Shown: piece after piece, positions 10,264 through 18,700 of the stretch | How positions within the stretch are numbered: the first letter of the stretch is position 1 | Layout of the letters: the number at the start of each line of letters is the position of its first letter | Assembly (NCBI RefSeq): GCF_000002515.2 | Contig: NC_006038.1 | Location: forward strand, 372,001-436,000 | Direction of reading: 5' to 3' | Source: Kluyveromyces lactis | Taxonomy: Eukaryota; Ascomycota; Saccharomycetes; Saccharomycetales; Saccharomycetaceae | DNA: 64,000 nt | Notes under the pieces: generated by a model | What the model saw: only the letters and a program-made list of their open reading frames with translations | Told to the model about the DNA's origin: nothing | Databases searched by the model: none | Translations under genes and position numbers: made by a program

Positions 10264-10675
10264 TTTTCTATTATCAGGATTGGTCTCACAAAATAAAAAC
10301 TGCCGCGAAGTCCCTGAAATAAATAATGTTTTTGAAACTTATTCCTCTTGATATTGCTTTTTGAGATGAATCAGTTGATAAGCACACTGTAGACTGTGCC
10401 AATCTTGCTGGTAATGTTTACTTCTTGATCTGCTTGAAACATGCGATGAGCACTTCAAAGAAATTATCAGATTTGGTGATCATTTTGAACGGAAGTTGTG
10501 TAGTTCAAGAAAACATTTCAAATCACGTGACCAAGGTAGTTGGTTCCGTCCGTCTCAGTATATATACAAATTGATGCAACTTCTATTATGGTAGATTATG
10601 CGCTGTAGTCTAGTGTGTAACTATTTATGTTGTACAAGTATTCATGTGGATCGTCCTGAATCATTTGGTTTTACA
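10264..10675. promoter_or_regulatory. NMD5 promoter
   Basis: These 412 bases hold a PAC core GCGATGAGC at 10443-10451, a palindromic Cbf1/CDEI site TCACGTGA at 10523-10530 and a TATATATAC run near 10559. The NVJ1 3' end probably also lies here. No gene is seen. Confidence 0.5.
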
Positions 10676-11515
10676 TTAGAATTTGAACGGCTCTGCGTTG
10701 GCCTGTTCGCTGGAAACTTGTGTGGTGTTTATTGTAGGTTTTGATGGTGAAATACTCAACGGTATTAGCATACCACCTGGCAATTTGCTTGCAGTGGACT
10801 CTACAATTGATGTGTCCTTGAACTTCTGTGGCGTTTCTGTTAATTTAAGGATATTTGAATGCATGTTTCGAAGATCATCATCTTTGAAAGTATTTGAAGG
10901 CAACGGAGGTGATGGCATTGGGCTTGGAGTGCGTGTTCCGTTCAAACTACCTCGTATCACTTCTTCGGTACTTTGATCAGGTAACTCCATATCACTGCTA
11001 TTGTCTTCGAAATTGAACCCATATCTGAATACTATTGGTTCTGATTTGTTTCGTTGGAATTGTAGTAAAGCTCGTTGCTCTGCAGGGAAATGATGCGATG
11101 GCTTGGTACTCACTTCATCGCCCGTTACTTCTGTGTTCAGTTCGATATTCGTAGTATCAAAGTCTTTGGTATTTTTAGCAGATAACAAGTACGCGGCACT
11201 CTTCATTATCTTATATATCAGGAACGGGACAGTAATGAGTATAATCATCAAAATTATAGGATCCTTATTCTTGACTTTATACTCTATAACCTCATACAGA
11301 GTAATCCATTCCAACTCTTTAACAGGCCTAGTGAGAGCGTTGGGACATGAAATGGAGCATATATCCTCAATTAAATGTGGATCCATGTCGGCTACTTTAT
11401 CCATAATTGGTTTGTTAGGGGTTTTTACTAAATTGCCAATAGATTGGAAAAGCTCACCAAAATTGATTCTGGCTTGCTCCAACCAGCCCCTATGAGCCAT
11501 TGATTCAGGTACCAT
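10676..11515 (-). CDS. NVJ1: Nvj1-like nucleus-vacuole junction protein
   Basis: The 279-residue product has one clear transmembrane segment at about 86-111. A short motif, RALLQFQRNKSEPIVF (148-163), matches RAVLQFGKNRSEPIIL of S. cerevisiae Nvj1. The extreme carboxy end SSEQANAEPFKF matches NTEQAYSQPFRY, the region of Nvj1 linked to Vac8 binding. In the known protein the outer nuclear membrane anchor and the Vac8-binding tail tether nucleus to vacuole for piecemeal microautophagy. The position between NMD5/UTP9 and MDM31 agrees with YHR195W. The amino end is shorter than in S. cerevisiae: RGWLEQARINFGELF aligns with QGWIEPQKVDYELIF at about residue 40 there. The start used here (11513-11515) may therefore not be the whole 5' end; a second ATG at codon 6 is possible. 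Confidence 0.85.
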   Translation of the reverse strand: MVPESMAHRGWLEQARINFGELFQSIGNLVKTPNKPIMDKVADMDPHLIEDICSISCPNALTRPVKELEWITLYEVIEYKVKNKDPIILMIILITVPFLIYKIMKSAAYLLSAKNTKDFDTTNIELNTEVTGDEVSTKPSHHFPAEQRALLQFQRNKSEPIVFRYGFNFEDNSSDMELPDQSTEEVIRGSLNGTRTPSPMPSPPLPSNTFKDDDLRNMHSNILKLTETPQKFKDTSIVESTASKLPGGMLIPLSISPSKPTINTTQVSSEQANAEPFKF

Positions 11516-11846
11516 CTTCTGGTAAATGGTGTCGGGATGTTCAATTCCTTAGTATGCGTGCTTTATCTTTTCCCTAAACTATCTTTTCCTTCCATAGATA
11601 TGTGAAGACTTGCCAATTTATCAATAACTTTTCCAGATTTACTTGTACTTGAATTTTGGTTATACATACATGGTAAAAGTTGATAACCAATCAATACAGT
11701 ATGGCTAAATGATTTCCAGTAGCCCTCGATGAGACGTCTTTTAGTCCTAAAACTCATTAAAACATTCATTAAAGCACAGAGAAGTCTGGACACCAGGATA
11801 GGTGTCCGTGCATATACGGACAATCTACATACTAAAAGTTTAATAT
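11516..11846. other. NVJ1 5' region / MDM31 3' flank with splice-like signals
   Basis: These 331 bases lie between two co-oriented genes. On the reverse strand they contain a GTATGT, a TACTAAG one base from the yeast branch point, and a CAG just before the NVJ1 ATG. An open stretch of about 85 codons has no ATG at its left end. A spliced NVJ1 5' exon is possible but the simplest junction is out of frame. Confidence 0.35.
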
Positions 11847-13640
11847 CTATGCAATGGCTCCCAAACTCATTAATATCACCTGAATTATCAGTTGTAGGGA
11901 CCAGAACCCAACACGTTTCATCCTCAAGTTGATTCTTTCATCATCTGCTACGTAGTTTGCAAATGCATCATAAACTTCTGCACTTAAATCGTCCATTAAT
12001 CTGCTGTCATATATGGTCCACGATCCTGCAAAATCATTTAGATTCTTGACTACGCGACATCTGATCGGAATATATGTCCTCCTTGAGTTGATATATCCGA
12101 CGATAGGTCTAATCAAAGCATTATTGATGTACGACAAGCCAGGAGTGAATAGCGGAACTTCTGCCTTGACATTATGTAAACGTAGCAAAAAATCCATTAT
12201 GAAATATTGCTTCACATCAATATCCTTTTGCTCTTCGAAATTCCCTGGAATGAACCCAGAGTGACGGCGAGTTTCTTTCACAATACGGTCCCTAACCACT
12301 GTCAATATTTCAGAAAGTTGCGATGGGTCAATATCATTTTCTGGTAGCAACAAATCACCGATCATATCAACGTGACCGCTAGTAATCCATCCGAAAGGAC
12401 CCTCAATGCCAGCATTCAAATGATCAATATTAAGATTATCAACTCTCATCCTTGTGACTTTGTGCCAAGGTGATGAACTGGAGGACTCCTCATCAGTATC
12501 ACGTTGTTTGAATTTTTTGTGAATGGTGAACATTGAATTGTCATAAGCGCCACTGATATTATCAGCGTTTAAGAAATCAAAGAAAAGCCAATGTTTCCTC
12601 AATTGAGGGAGCTCACAGTTGAATACACTGACCAGAAATGGCCTAAACCCGCCTGGCTGGTATAATGTGAACAAAACATCGTTCATGACAAACTTTGAGA
12701 TTTCGAAATCACCAGGTTGATGAACGTTTAAATAGTTCCTAGCGTCATCATTTTCTTTCCAAAAAACGTGAGTTCTGTCAACAACACCACGTAGCCCATT
12801 AATAGTGACTTCATCTAGAAATCCTTTCCCGTTTATCCATTTACTTAAGGAAACCGAAATCTCGACTTGATCCATTGTCAAATCGAATTGTGTGTAGTTA
12901 CCATCATCAAAATCCTCTCTACTCACCAATAATCGCTCACTTAATGCTAATTTTGCCCTCTCAACAGCTTCATGTTGAGAACCTTTGCTGAACCCATGGG
13001 GAAGCTTAGGTCTTCTAGATACGAACACTCTATTGAATGAAATTTTTCCTGAAGACCAGTCAGGAACAATTGCACTTTCAAACACTACCGATAAAGCACT
13101 GTTCTTTGTTAGAAAATTACCGACTTTAGTAGCCAAATACTCTTGTGCAAATACCGTATTCATCAAGTAGATGGCCAATGATAGAAATGAGGTGGTGAAT
13201 AGAAATATGAGAAGCATATTACTAACAAGAACCCAACTAACAAATGCACTAATATCATCTGTATTGAACGGCCTCATCGATCTGGTCAAAGTCCATTTGA
13301 GGTTAATTTTTAAGCGCTGGAGTATATTTGTTGCCTGTGCAAGTAATCTATCGCGTTCGGTGATGAATCTAAATGTTGGTTGTTGCTGCTTCGTATGTTT
13401 CCTAGCAGGTTGCTGGATTTCCGATTCTTTGCCCTTTTCATTGCTCTCTGAATAGTGTCGTAGCCCTCCTGTGAAAGCGAAGACATCTCTTTTAGGATTC
13501 ACGTTCGGCTTCCATGACTTAATATGAAAGTAATTCGAATAACATCGTCTTAGAACTACAGGTCTGTAAATGGTAGATGAAAGGATGGGCCTTGAACCTG
13601 ATCTTGCAGCCGTTACCCAAGATAATGAATGTCGAAACAT
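11847..13640 (-). CDS. MDM31: Mdm31, mitochondrial inner membrane protein
   Basis: From the ATG at 13638-13640 this gives 597 residues. An upstream in-frame TTG would add five and is not needed. The first 60 residues are basic and rich in Ser and Arg without acidic residues, as in a mitochondrial presequence. One transmembrane segment lies at about 133-162 and another at the extreme end (about 577-597), with a large beta-rich domain between, as in the Mdm31/Mdm32 family (579 residues in yeast). The family acts in mitochondrial shape, nucleoid stability and phospholipid transport with Mmm1/Mdm10 contacts. Mdm32 is the alternative paralogue, but synteny with EGD2, NVJ1 and UTP9 fits MDM31. Confidence 0.94.
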   Translation of the reverse strand: MFRHSLSWVTAARSGSRPILSSTIYRPVVLRRCYSNYFHIKSWKPNVNPKRDVFAFTGGLRHYSESNEKGKESEIQQPARKHTKQQQPTFRFITERDRLLAQATNILQRLKINLKWTLTRSMRPFNTDDISAFVSWVLVSNMLLIFLFTTSFLSLAIYLMNTVFAQEYLATKVGNFLTKNSALSVVFESAIVPDWSSGKISFNRVFVSRRPKLPHGFSKGSQHEAVERAKLALSERLLVSREDFDDGNYTQFDLTMDQVEISVSLSKWINGKGFLDEVTINGLRGVVDRTHVFWKENDDARNYLNVHQPGDFEISKFVMNDVLFTLYQPGGFRPFLVSVFNCELPQLRKHWLFFDFLNADNISGAYDNSMFTIHKKFKQRDTDEESSSSSPWHKVTRMRVDNLNIDHLNAGIEGPFGWITSGHVDMIGDLLLPENDIDPSQLSEILTVVRDRIVKETRRHSGFIPGNFEEQKDIDVKQYFIMDFLLRLHNVKAEVPLFTPGLSYINNALIRPIVGYINSRRTYIPIRCRVVKNLNDFAGSWTIYDSRLMDDLSAEVYDAFANYVADDERINLRMKRVGFWSLQLIIQVILMSLGAIA

Positions 13641-14047
13641 TGATCTGCCATTCAAATTCGGATGGGCTGATGATTGTGTTAATAAATGGAACAGCGGCAG
13701 GTTATTGTTTTACCCTGATATGCATCTCAAACTGTCAGTATGTGTAATATCGAATAATTCATACCTGTCTTCAACGTTTATTTCTAATTGCGGGTTAATG
13801 TACGGGAAAACCTGTTAAATAAAAAAAAAAAGAAAATAGAGAACGAGCATGTTGTGGCACATTTGAGATATTTATACTGTAGGTCTCCTCAGTTTGAGAT
13901 CAACTTGAAGGTCATTCAAGCTTTTATCTGTTTGAGGAGGTCCTGGGACACAAATGAGAAAACAGCACAATAACCATTCAGTAAAATACGAGTGACAAGC
14001 GACTTACCGTTGAGCTAAGTTGTCAACCATGACTTTCAACGAAAGTT
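13641..14047. other. MDM31 promoter and tRNA-Phe 5' flank
   Basis: This region of 407 bases has only short, unsupported ORFs and an A-tract near 13819. I see nothing else. Confidence 0.5.
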
Positions 14048-14120
14048 GCTGCTTTAGCTCAGTTGGGAGAGCGTATGACTGAAGTTCATAAGGTCCTGTG
14101 TTCGATCCACAGAAGCAGCA
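14048..14120 (+). tRNA. tRNA-Phe(GAA), without intron
   Basis: A 73-base cloverleaf: acceptor GCTGCTT pairs with AAGCAGC, with discriminator A. The D arm is TAGCTCAGTTGGGAGAGC. Anticodon stem TATGA/TCATA encloses the loop CTGAAGT with anticodon GAA (Phe). The T arm is CTGTG-TTCGATC-CACAG. A TTTTT terminator follows at about 14131. The gene is contiguous, whereas S. cerevisiae tRNA-Phe genes carry an 18-19 base intron after position 37. Position 38 is T instead of the usual A. Confidence 0.97.
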
Positions 14121-14350
14121 TTTCGATTTATTTTTATTGTCCTTTTTGTTGTCCACGTGACAACTATTCGCATGTATTCCCGTTCTAAAGAAAAAAGTCA
14201 ATTTGTCGATGAAGAAAATCTTGAAATTTCGTTGAACAAAGTTTTATTCTCTCTCTCTTCCAAAAGTTCTTTATGTGTTGAGGTAATTAAAGAGCTTTCA
14301 TCTCCTCAGATCAACCCAATTAACTCAATTGAACCATCATAACTAACATA

Positions 14351-14881
14351 ATGTCTGAAATTGCCCAAGACTCCAACGTTTCCATTTTTTCCAAAAATGA
14401 AAAGAAGGCCAGAGAATTGATCCTAAAGTTGGGATTGAAGCCAATCCAAGGTGTTTCTAGAGTCACTTTCAAGAAGAAGGATGGTCAAATCTTTGCTATC
14501 GACAGACCAGAAGTTTACAAGTCTCAAGGTGGTAACTTTGTTGTTTTCGGTGAAGCCAAGGTTGATGATTTCACTCAAAGATTAGCCAAGGCTCAAGAAT
14601 CTCTTCAACAAAATGAAGGTGTTTTGCCAGCTGGTCAAGATGCTGTTTCTAAGGACCCACAGTCCATCCAAGCGGACATGCAAGCTGCTGCTGACTCCGC
14701 CACTGACAAGCCTTCTGCTGACGACGCTGTAGATGATGCTGAAGTCGATGAAACTGGTTTGAACGCTGACGACATTGAATTGGTCATGCAACAAGCCGGC
14801 GTCCCAAGAGCTAAGGCTGCTAAGGCTTTGAAGGAGCACGACTCTGACATCGTCAACGCTATCATGGCCTTGTCTGGTTAA
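14351..14881 (+). CDS. EGD2: Nascent polypeptide-associated complex alpha subunit
   Basis: The 176-residue alpha-NAC has the NAC beta-barrel domain at about 16-80 (RELILKLGLKPIQGVSRVTFKKK, then VFGEAKVDD) and a carboxy-terminal UBA domain at about 137-175 (LNADDIELVMQQAGVPRAKA). It pairs with beta-NAC (Egd1) at the ribosome exit tunnel and shields nascent chains. Codon use is strongly biased towards highly expressed yeast codons, as expected. The start ATG lies in a favourable ATAATG context. The pair EGD2-LNP1 is convergent with 81 bases between stops, as in YHR193C-YHR192W. Confidence 0.98.
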   Translation: MSEIAQDSNVSIFSKNEKKARELILKLGLKPIQGVSRVTFKKKDGQIFAIDRPEVYKSQGGNFVVFGEAKVDDFTQRLAKAQESLQQNEGVLPAGQDAVSKDPQSIQADMQAAADSATDKPSADDAVDDAEVDETGLNADDIELVMQQAGVPRAKAAKALKEHDSDIVNAIMALSG

Positions 14882-14962
14882 AAAGCACAGGAATAGTAGA
14901 TAACTAGATAATTCATTTTTACTTGTATACTTATCTACTGCAAACTCGTATCAGATCCTATT

Positions 14963-15796
14963 TCATTTCTCTTCTAGTTCTGGAACTTCATGAAGTGTGT
15001 CAGAGGCCTCGCTTTTGCTACTAGCTGGTGCGGCTGTGTTCGAGGGCTTTGTAGCTAGTTTGGATCCGCAATTGGAACACACGTATTGGAACGGTACACC
15101 AGCTACTGAGTAGCAGCCAAAGGACATTTTACATTGTGAACAAACTATTAACGATATTGATGGTTGTAATGTTTTTATGTCATCACCACCTGCTAGTATA
15201 CCTAGGGCTTTATCGAACCATTTCTCACGTGCTTCAACATCTTGAGTCTTCTGTTTCTCATTTGTGCGCAATTGTTCCAATTCCATCTTAAGCTTCTCTA
15301 GTTGTTCATGCTTCGCTTTCACTTCATCGTCCATTAGTAACATTAAATCATCAGATCCACTTTCACCGCTGGAGTACCGTTGAATTAGTGAGTTAGTGTG
15401 ATAGAAATTCGTTTTCTGTTTCAATTCCTCCATCTTCTCTTGATGTAAGGATATTAATGCTGAGAGCCTCGACTCATATTTTTTATTGAGCATGAGATAG
15501 AATCTTGTTATGGCAAGCCTTATGCATATTAGTAAAGCTAGTGCTACAATGCTGCATAAGATAGCACGCGAAGATGAATACTTCAAATAAACATATGCAA
15601 TTATGCAAACCAATAACGTCAAATAATAATAAGTTACTGTTGCACGTAAACTTTTGGCTCTATCTTCGATTCCCTTCAATTTCGTTTCGTAGTCATGTAT
15701 CTTATTCGTTATGGAAGATAAGTCTTTGTTATACCTTTGAACTAACTTCTTAACATCATTATCGCCACTTACAATCTTTCGTACGGCGCTCAACAT
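14963..15796 (-). CDS. LNP1: Lunapark homologue Lnp1, ER junction protein
   Basis: The 277-residue product carries two adjacent transmembrane segments (about 53-71 and 76-98), a coiled coil (about 110-190) and a Cys4 zinc finger with CxxC pairs at 219/222 and 240/243. This is the lunapark layout. The protein stabilises three-way junctions of the ER network, opposing Sey1. The cytoplasmic zinc finger mediates self-association in known members. The ATG at 15794-15796 is the first in frame. The gene is divergent from CTF8, sharing about 280 bases of promoter, as in S. cerevisiae. Confidence 0.95.
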   Translation of the reverse strand: MLSAVRKIVSGDNDVKKLVQRYNKDLSSITNKIHDYETKLKGIEDRAKSLRATVTYYYLTLLVCIIAYVYLKYSSSRAILCSIVALALLICIRLAITRFYLMLNKKYESRLSALISLHQEKMEELKQKTNFYHTNSLIQRYSSGESGSDDLMLLMDDEVKAKHEQLEKLKMELEQLRTNEKQKTQDVEAREKWFDKALGILAGGDDIKTLQPSISLIVCSQCKMSFGCYSVAGVPFQYVCSNCGSKLATKPSNTAAPASSKSEASDTLHEVPELEEK

Positions 15797-16078
15797 GTTA
15801 AGGTATCAATATCTACTTCCCTTTGATGTCCGATCTCGAGAAACCCTTTATTTTAGGTAGTCCATTTTTTTTTACATAGTTGTTTGTAGGCTATAATGAT
15901 CCTTTAAATATCAAATCCATGTTATTTCTAAATCATATTGACGAAAAATTATTGAAATTGAAGAATTCGGGAACAGACGATGGAATGACGCCAAAACAAG
16001 TCAGTTTGGGTTTCTTAAAACCTTATATATCCATACAAATATCGCTTGGATACTGCCTTTGCACCCAAACTTCTAGTT

Positions 16079-16480
16079 ATGCCAAGTGTGGATATTTCCG
16101 TTAATCAATTGATAGATATATTCGCGGAAGATCGCGATACACCACCGACAGTAAGTACATCCTTAGGTCATGTCATGATAGAAATTCAAGGAGACTTGCA
16201 ACATCCACAGAAGTCAATTGATCCTGCATTGGATGTGGACTCAAGGTTTATAGAGCATGAAGGAAATGGATTGGTACGATTTGGCATATTATCCTACGAT
16301 CTGGAAACAAAACACGTTACGCTCTTTATTGGGAACAAACAAAGACTTATGGGTTCCATTGTAAAAATTGAGCCACCATTGGGACTCTTGAAATTTGACA
16401 AAGCTGATGGAACTGTTAGCCTGCGAGACGTACTCAAATATAAGATAATATTCAAGAATAGACCGCTTCCGATTATGTAG
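16079..16480 (+). CDS. CTF8: Ctf8, subunit of the Ctf18 alternative clamp loader
   Basis: The start MPSVDIS at 16079 matches MPSVDID of yeast Ctf8 and gives 133 residues, the same length as the yeast protein. An upstream in-frame ATG at 16046 would add 11 residues with no counterpart and is rejected. Matching blocks are LVRFGILSYD, TLFIGNKQRLMGSIVKIEPPLGLLKF and the ending YKIIFKNRPLPIM. Ctf8 with Dcc1 and Ctf18-RFC loads or unloads PCNA and supports sister-chromatid cohesion. It lies convergent with MNS1, 64 bases apart. Confidence 0.96.
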   Translation: MPSVDISVNQLIDIFAEDRDTPPTVSTSLGHVMIEIQGDLQHPQKSIDPALDVDSRFIEHEGNGLVRFGILSYDLETKHVTLFIGNKQRLMGSIVKIEPPLGLLKFDKADGTVSLRDVLKYKIIFKNRPLPIM

Positions 16481-16544
16481 AAATAAAGACTTCTTAAGAA
16501 CGTATTCTCTAACTATAAACAATGCATAAGGAGGATGATTTGGA

Positions 16545-18200
16545 TTATAATTTCCAACCTGTGGTTAAGTTTAACTCATTGAGTCTTGATTGATTAAATA
16601 CAGGGAATGGATGGGCCTCAGTATTAAATACAATCTTGCTTAGCTCAACATCATCGTCGAACAAAAGGTAAAGATATTTCAAAGTCTCTGCTAGCCAGAA
16701 ACTCTCAAGATTGTCAGCTTTGTCTGTTGGTAATGAAATAACATTATGCAACGAAGTGTATGCGACCTTTTCTTCGCCATCCGCCGCGACTTTAATGACT
16801 TTAGTATGCTTGATGAAATTGCTAAAGATTTCCCATCCCCAGTGTCTATATTGTTCATTTCCTGATAAATGATACAAAAACATTAGAGATTCGACAGTTT
16901 CTGGGCGTTGGATGTTGTGTTTGTCAAAGGGCTTTACGAAATAGTCTTCGGACTCAGATCTCCACCAGTTAGGTTCAGCGTTAGGGTAGTTACTATTGAA
17001 AACAACGATTTCTGGTGACAATCCTGATGGGATTTGGTGATACATTTCATAACAAGACTTTGTCAAATCCTCAGCGAGTTCCCAGTCATTTTGTTTCGTA
17101 GGATTCCAGTCAGGACCATTCGCAGCTTCAGAGTATGGTTTACCATTCGTGGCTCCCATCGCTAATAACCCACCCATGAAACATACCAAATGGTCGAATT
17201 TGGACGATGTTGGTCCAGCTAAGCCATAATCCTTCTCCCCAATGTATTTAAGATGCAATTGACCTTTACTCTCGCCTAGTAGATGCCTCTTCATACTATC
17301 CATCGAAAAATCGTAGAGCTTTCTGTAGAGAACTTCACCGGTAAGTAAATTTTGTTTCAAGAGATATTCGTAAAACGAGTCTCCACGAGAACCAAATCTA
17401 ATTATTGATCCTTGGAAAACACCGGTATCTGGATTGGTGAAGATAGGGATTAGTCCCTGGTAGTGGCGTCCTACTAGATTGTTATTCCTGTATAGTGGAT
17501 CGTAAACCTTCTCACACAATTTCCAGTAAGTAGTATTACCTGTGATGTAACTCAAATATTTCAATTCCATCTGTAAAGTCGTAAATTCAGCAGTAGAAGA
17601 GGCACCATTATCGGCATGATTCTTAATAGCTTTGCCAGATGCTAAATTTATACTCGAATATGGAATTCCGGTCTCAGACTGAAGGAATGAAGGCACTAGC
17701 CTATCAGCAAGATCGATCGCTTTTTCTAAATACACCGTGGAATTACCGATATGGTACGTTTCTGAGCAATAGTAGGAGGAAAGAAGACCTCCCAGCATTC
17801 TAATAGTGGTTTCGAAAAGGTTGACTTCGGAGTCAACATTATAATCTAAAGTGTTTTTGATCCAACTTTCGGCTATATTTATTTCTTCCGCAAAGCGTTT
17901 CCTGTGAGTATCATCTTTAGTCTTATTATGCATCAACATCATTGTATCAACTGAGTCAATGATGATCCATCCCAAAGGATCCCCTGATTTGCCCATGTTT
18001 CTACCCTTTTTCGAGATAGGGCCATAAACATCCAAACCCCAGCCATTTGATCTATAATCGATCCAGGATTCTAGAAAAGTTCTTTCTATGGCAAATTGAG
18101 GGTCATGAGACTTATACGTGTCTTTCAAGTACCTTAGGGTTATTTGGTACGCTAATACCGCCACCACCACACTGACGATTGGCTTAGCGATCCACCTCAT
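16545..18200 (-). CDS. MNS1: ER alpha-1,2-mannosidase I (GH47)
   Basis: The 551-residue protein is nearly equal in length to yeast Mns1 (549). It has a short cytoplasmic amino end, a signal anchor at about 8-24 and a luminal GH47 catalytic domain. Family blocks are visible: DSVDTMMLM near 80-90, SLFETTIRMLGGLLS-like sequence, HLVCFMGGLLAMGA, and NWWRSESEDYFVKPFDK with RPETVESLMFLYHL. The enzyme trims Man9GlcNAc2 to Man8B on glycoproteins and times ER-associated degradation. Several N-glycosylation sequons (for example NSTVYL, NTTYWK) fit a luminal protein. The gene is divergent from STR2, as in the YJR131W-YJR130C pair. Confidence 0.96.
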   Translation of the reverse strand: MRWIAKPIVSVVVAVLAYQITLRYLKDTYKSHDPQFAIERTFLESWIDYRSNGWGLDVYGPISKKGRNMGKSGDPLGWIIIDSVDTMMLMHNKTKDDTHRKRFAEEINIAESWIKNTLDYNVDSEVNLFETTIRMLGGLLSSYYCSETYHIGNSTVYLEKAIDLADRLVPSFLQSETGIPYSSINLASGKAIKNHADNGASSTAEFTTLQMELKYLSYITGNTTYWKLCEKVYDPLYRNNNLVGRHYQGLIPIFTNPDTGVFQGSIIRFGSRGDSFYEYLLKQNLLTGEVLYRKLYDFSMDSMKRHLLGESKGQLHLKYIGEKDYGLAGPTSSKFDHLVCFMGGLLAMGATNGKPYSEAANGPDWNPTKQNDWELAEDLTKSCYEMYHQIPSGLSPEIVVFNSNYPNAEPNWWRSESEDYFVKPFDKHNIQRPETVESLMFLYHLSGNEQYRHWGWEIFSNFIKHTKVIKVAADGEEKVAYTSLHNVISLPTDKADNLESFWLAETLKYLYLLFDDDVELSKIVFNTEAHPFPVFNQSRLNELNLTTGWKL

Positions 18201-18700
18201 TTTTGTCTTTTTATAGGGTTTGATGTTAACTTATCCCCTTTGATGTAATTCGATTTCCAAGGCAAACTAATTGGTAGGATTGTACGCAAGAGGACGGTAT
18301 TTGTATCTCCTTGCTATACAGTAGGCTAATTTCAATTGTCAAGTACAGAGATAGAGCTCTCTACCGGAAACTTTCCGGAAACGTCATTAGGTTTCAGACC
18401 TTTTCTTAGGAATCTGTATAATTCTGGATGTTAAAAAAATACTAAAATGAAAACCTCACCTAACATGAATAAAGGAAAGCATGGAAGTTGAGACTGGGAA
18501 GAGGGCGTTGCTATTCAAGCTAGAAATTGCGTATTTCTGTGGTACATAATAACAGCTCTTGGTGAGGGTGAACATATCATTTTGAAAGCTGTGCTTTTAA
18601 TTGTCGGAATTCGACTTTGATAATAGAAGTCTGAATAAAACAGAGAAGTTTCGTTGTGGAATTAGTCATTATAAAATAACCTGAATTTGGTGTTTTGAAT
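18201..18700. promoter_or_regulatory. Divergent MNS1-STR2 promoter with CGG-N7-CCG palindrome
   Basis: A 15-base palindrome with one central base, CCGGAAACTTTCCGG, spans 18364-18378 and is followed directly by AAACG. Its two CGG triplets in inverted orientation with a 7-base spacer look like a zinc-cluster factor site. Nothing else stands out in these 500 bases. Confidence 0.4.

Noticed and set aside
10523-10530. TCACGTGA sites (also near 21844, 27394 and 40414) as centromere element I
   Set aside because: None is followed by a long segment of over 90 percent AT or by an element-III-like TTCCGAAA at the required distance.
16046-16078. Upstream in-frame ATG for CTF8
   Set aside because: The yeast protein starts exactly at MPSVDI, and the extra 11 residues have no counterpart.
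15880-16104. 75-codon open frame before CTF8
   Set aside because: It overlaps the CTF8 start in another frame, has no recognisable similarity, and covers the expected promoter.
18695-18700. TTG start for STR2 (and similar TTG/GTG extensions of MDM31, DAL2, RSF2, VPS70)
   Set aside because: An ATG follows within a few codons at the position predicted by homology, and the extensions have no targeting character, unlike DUS1.
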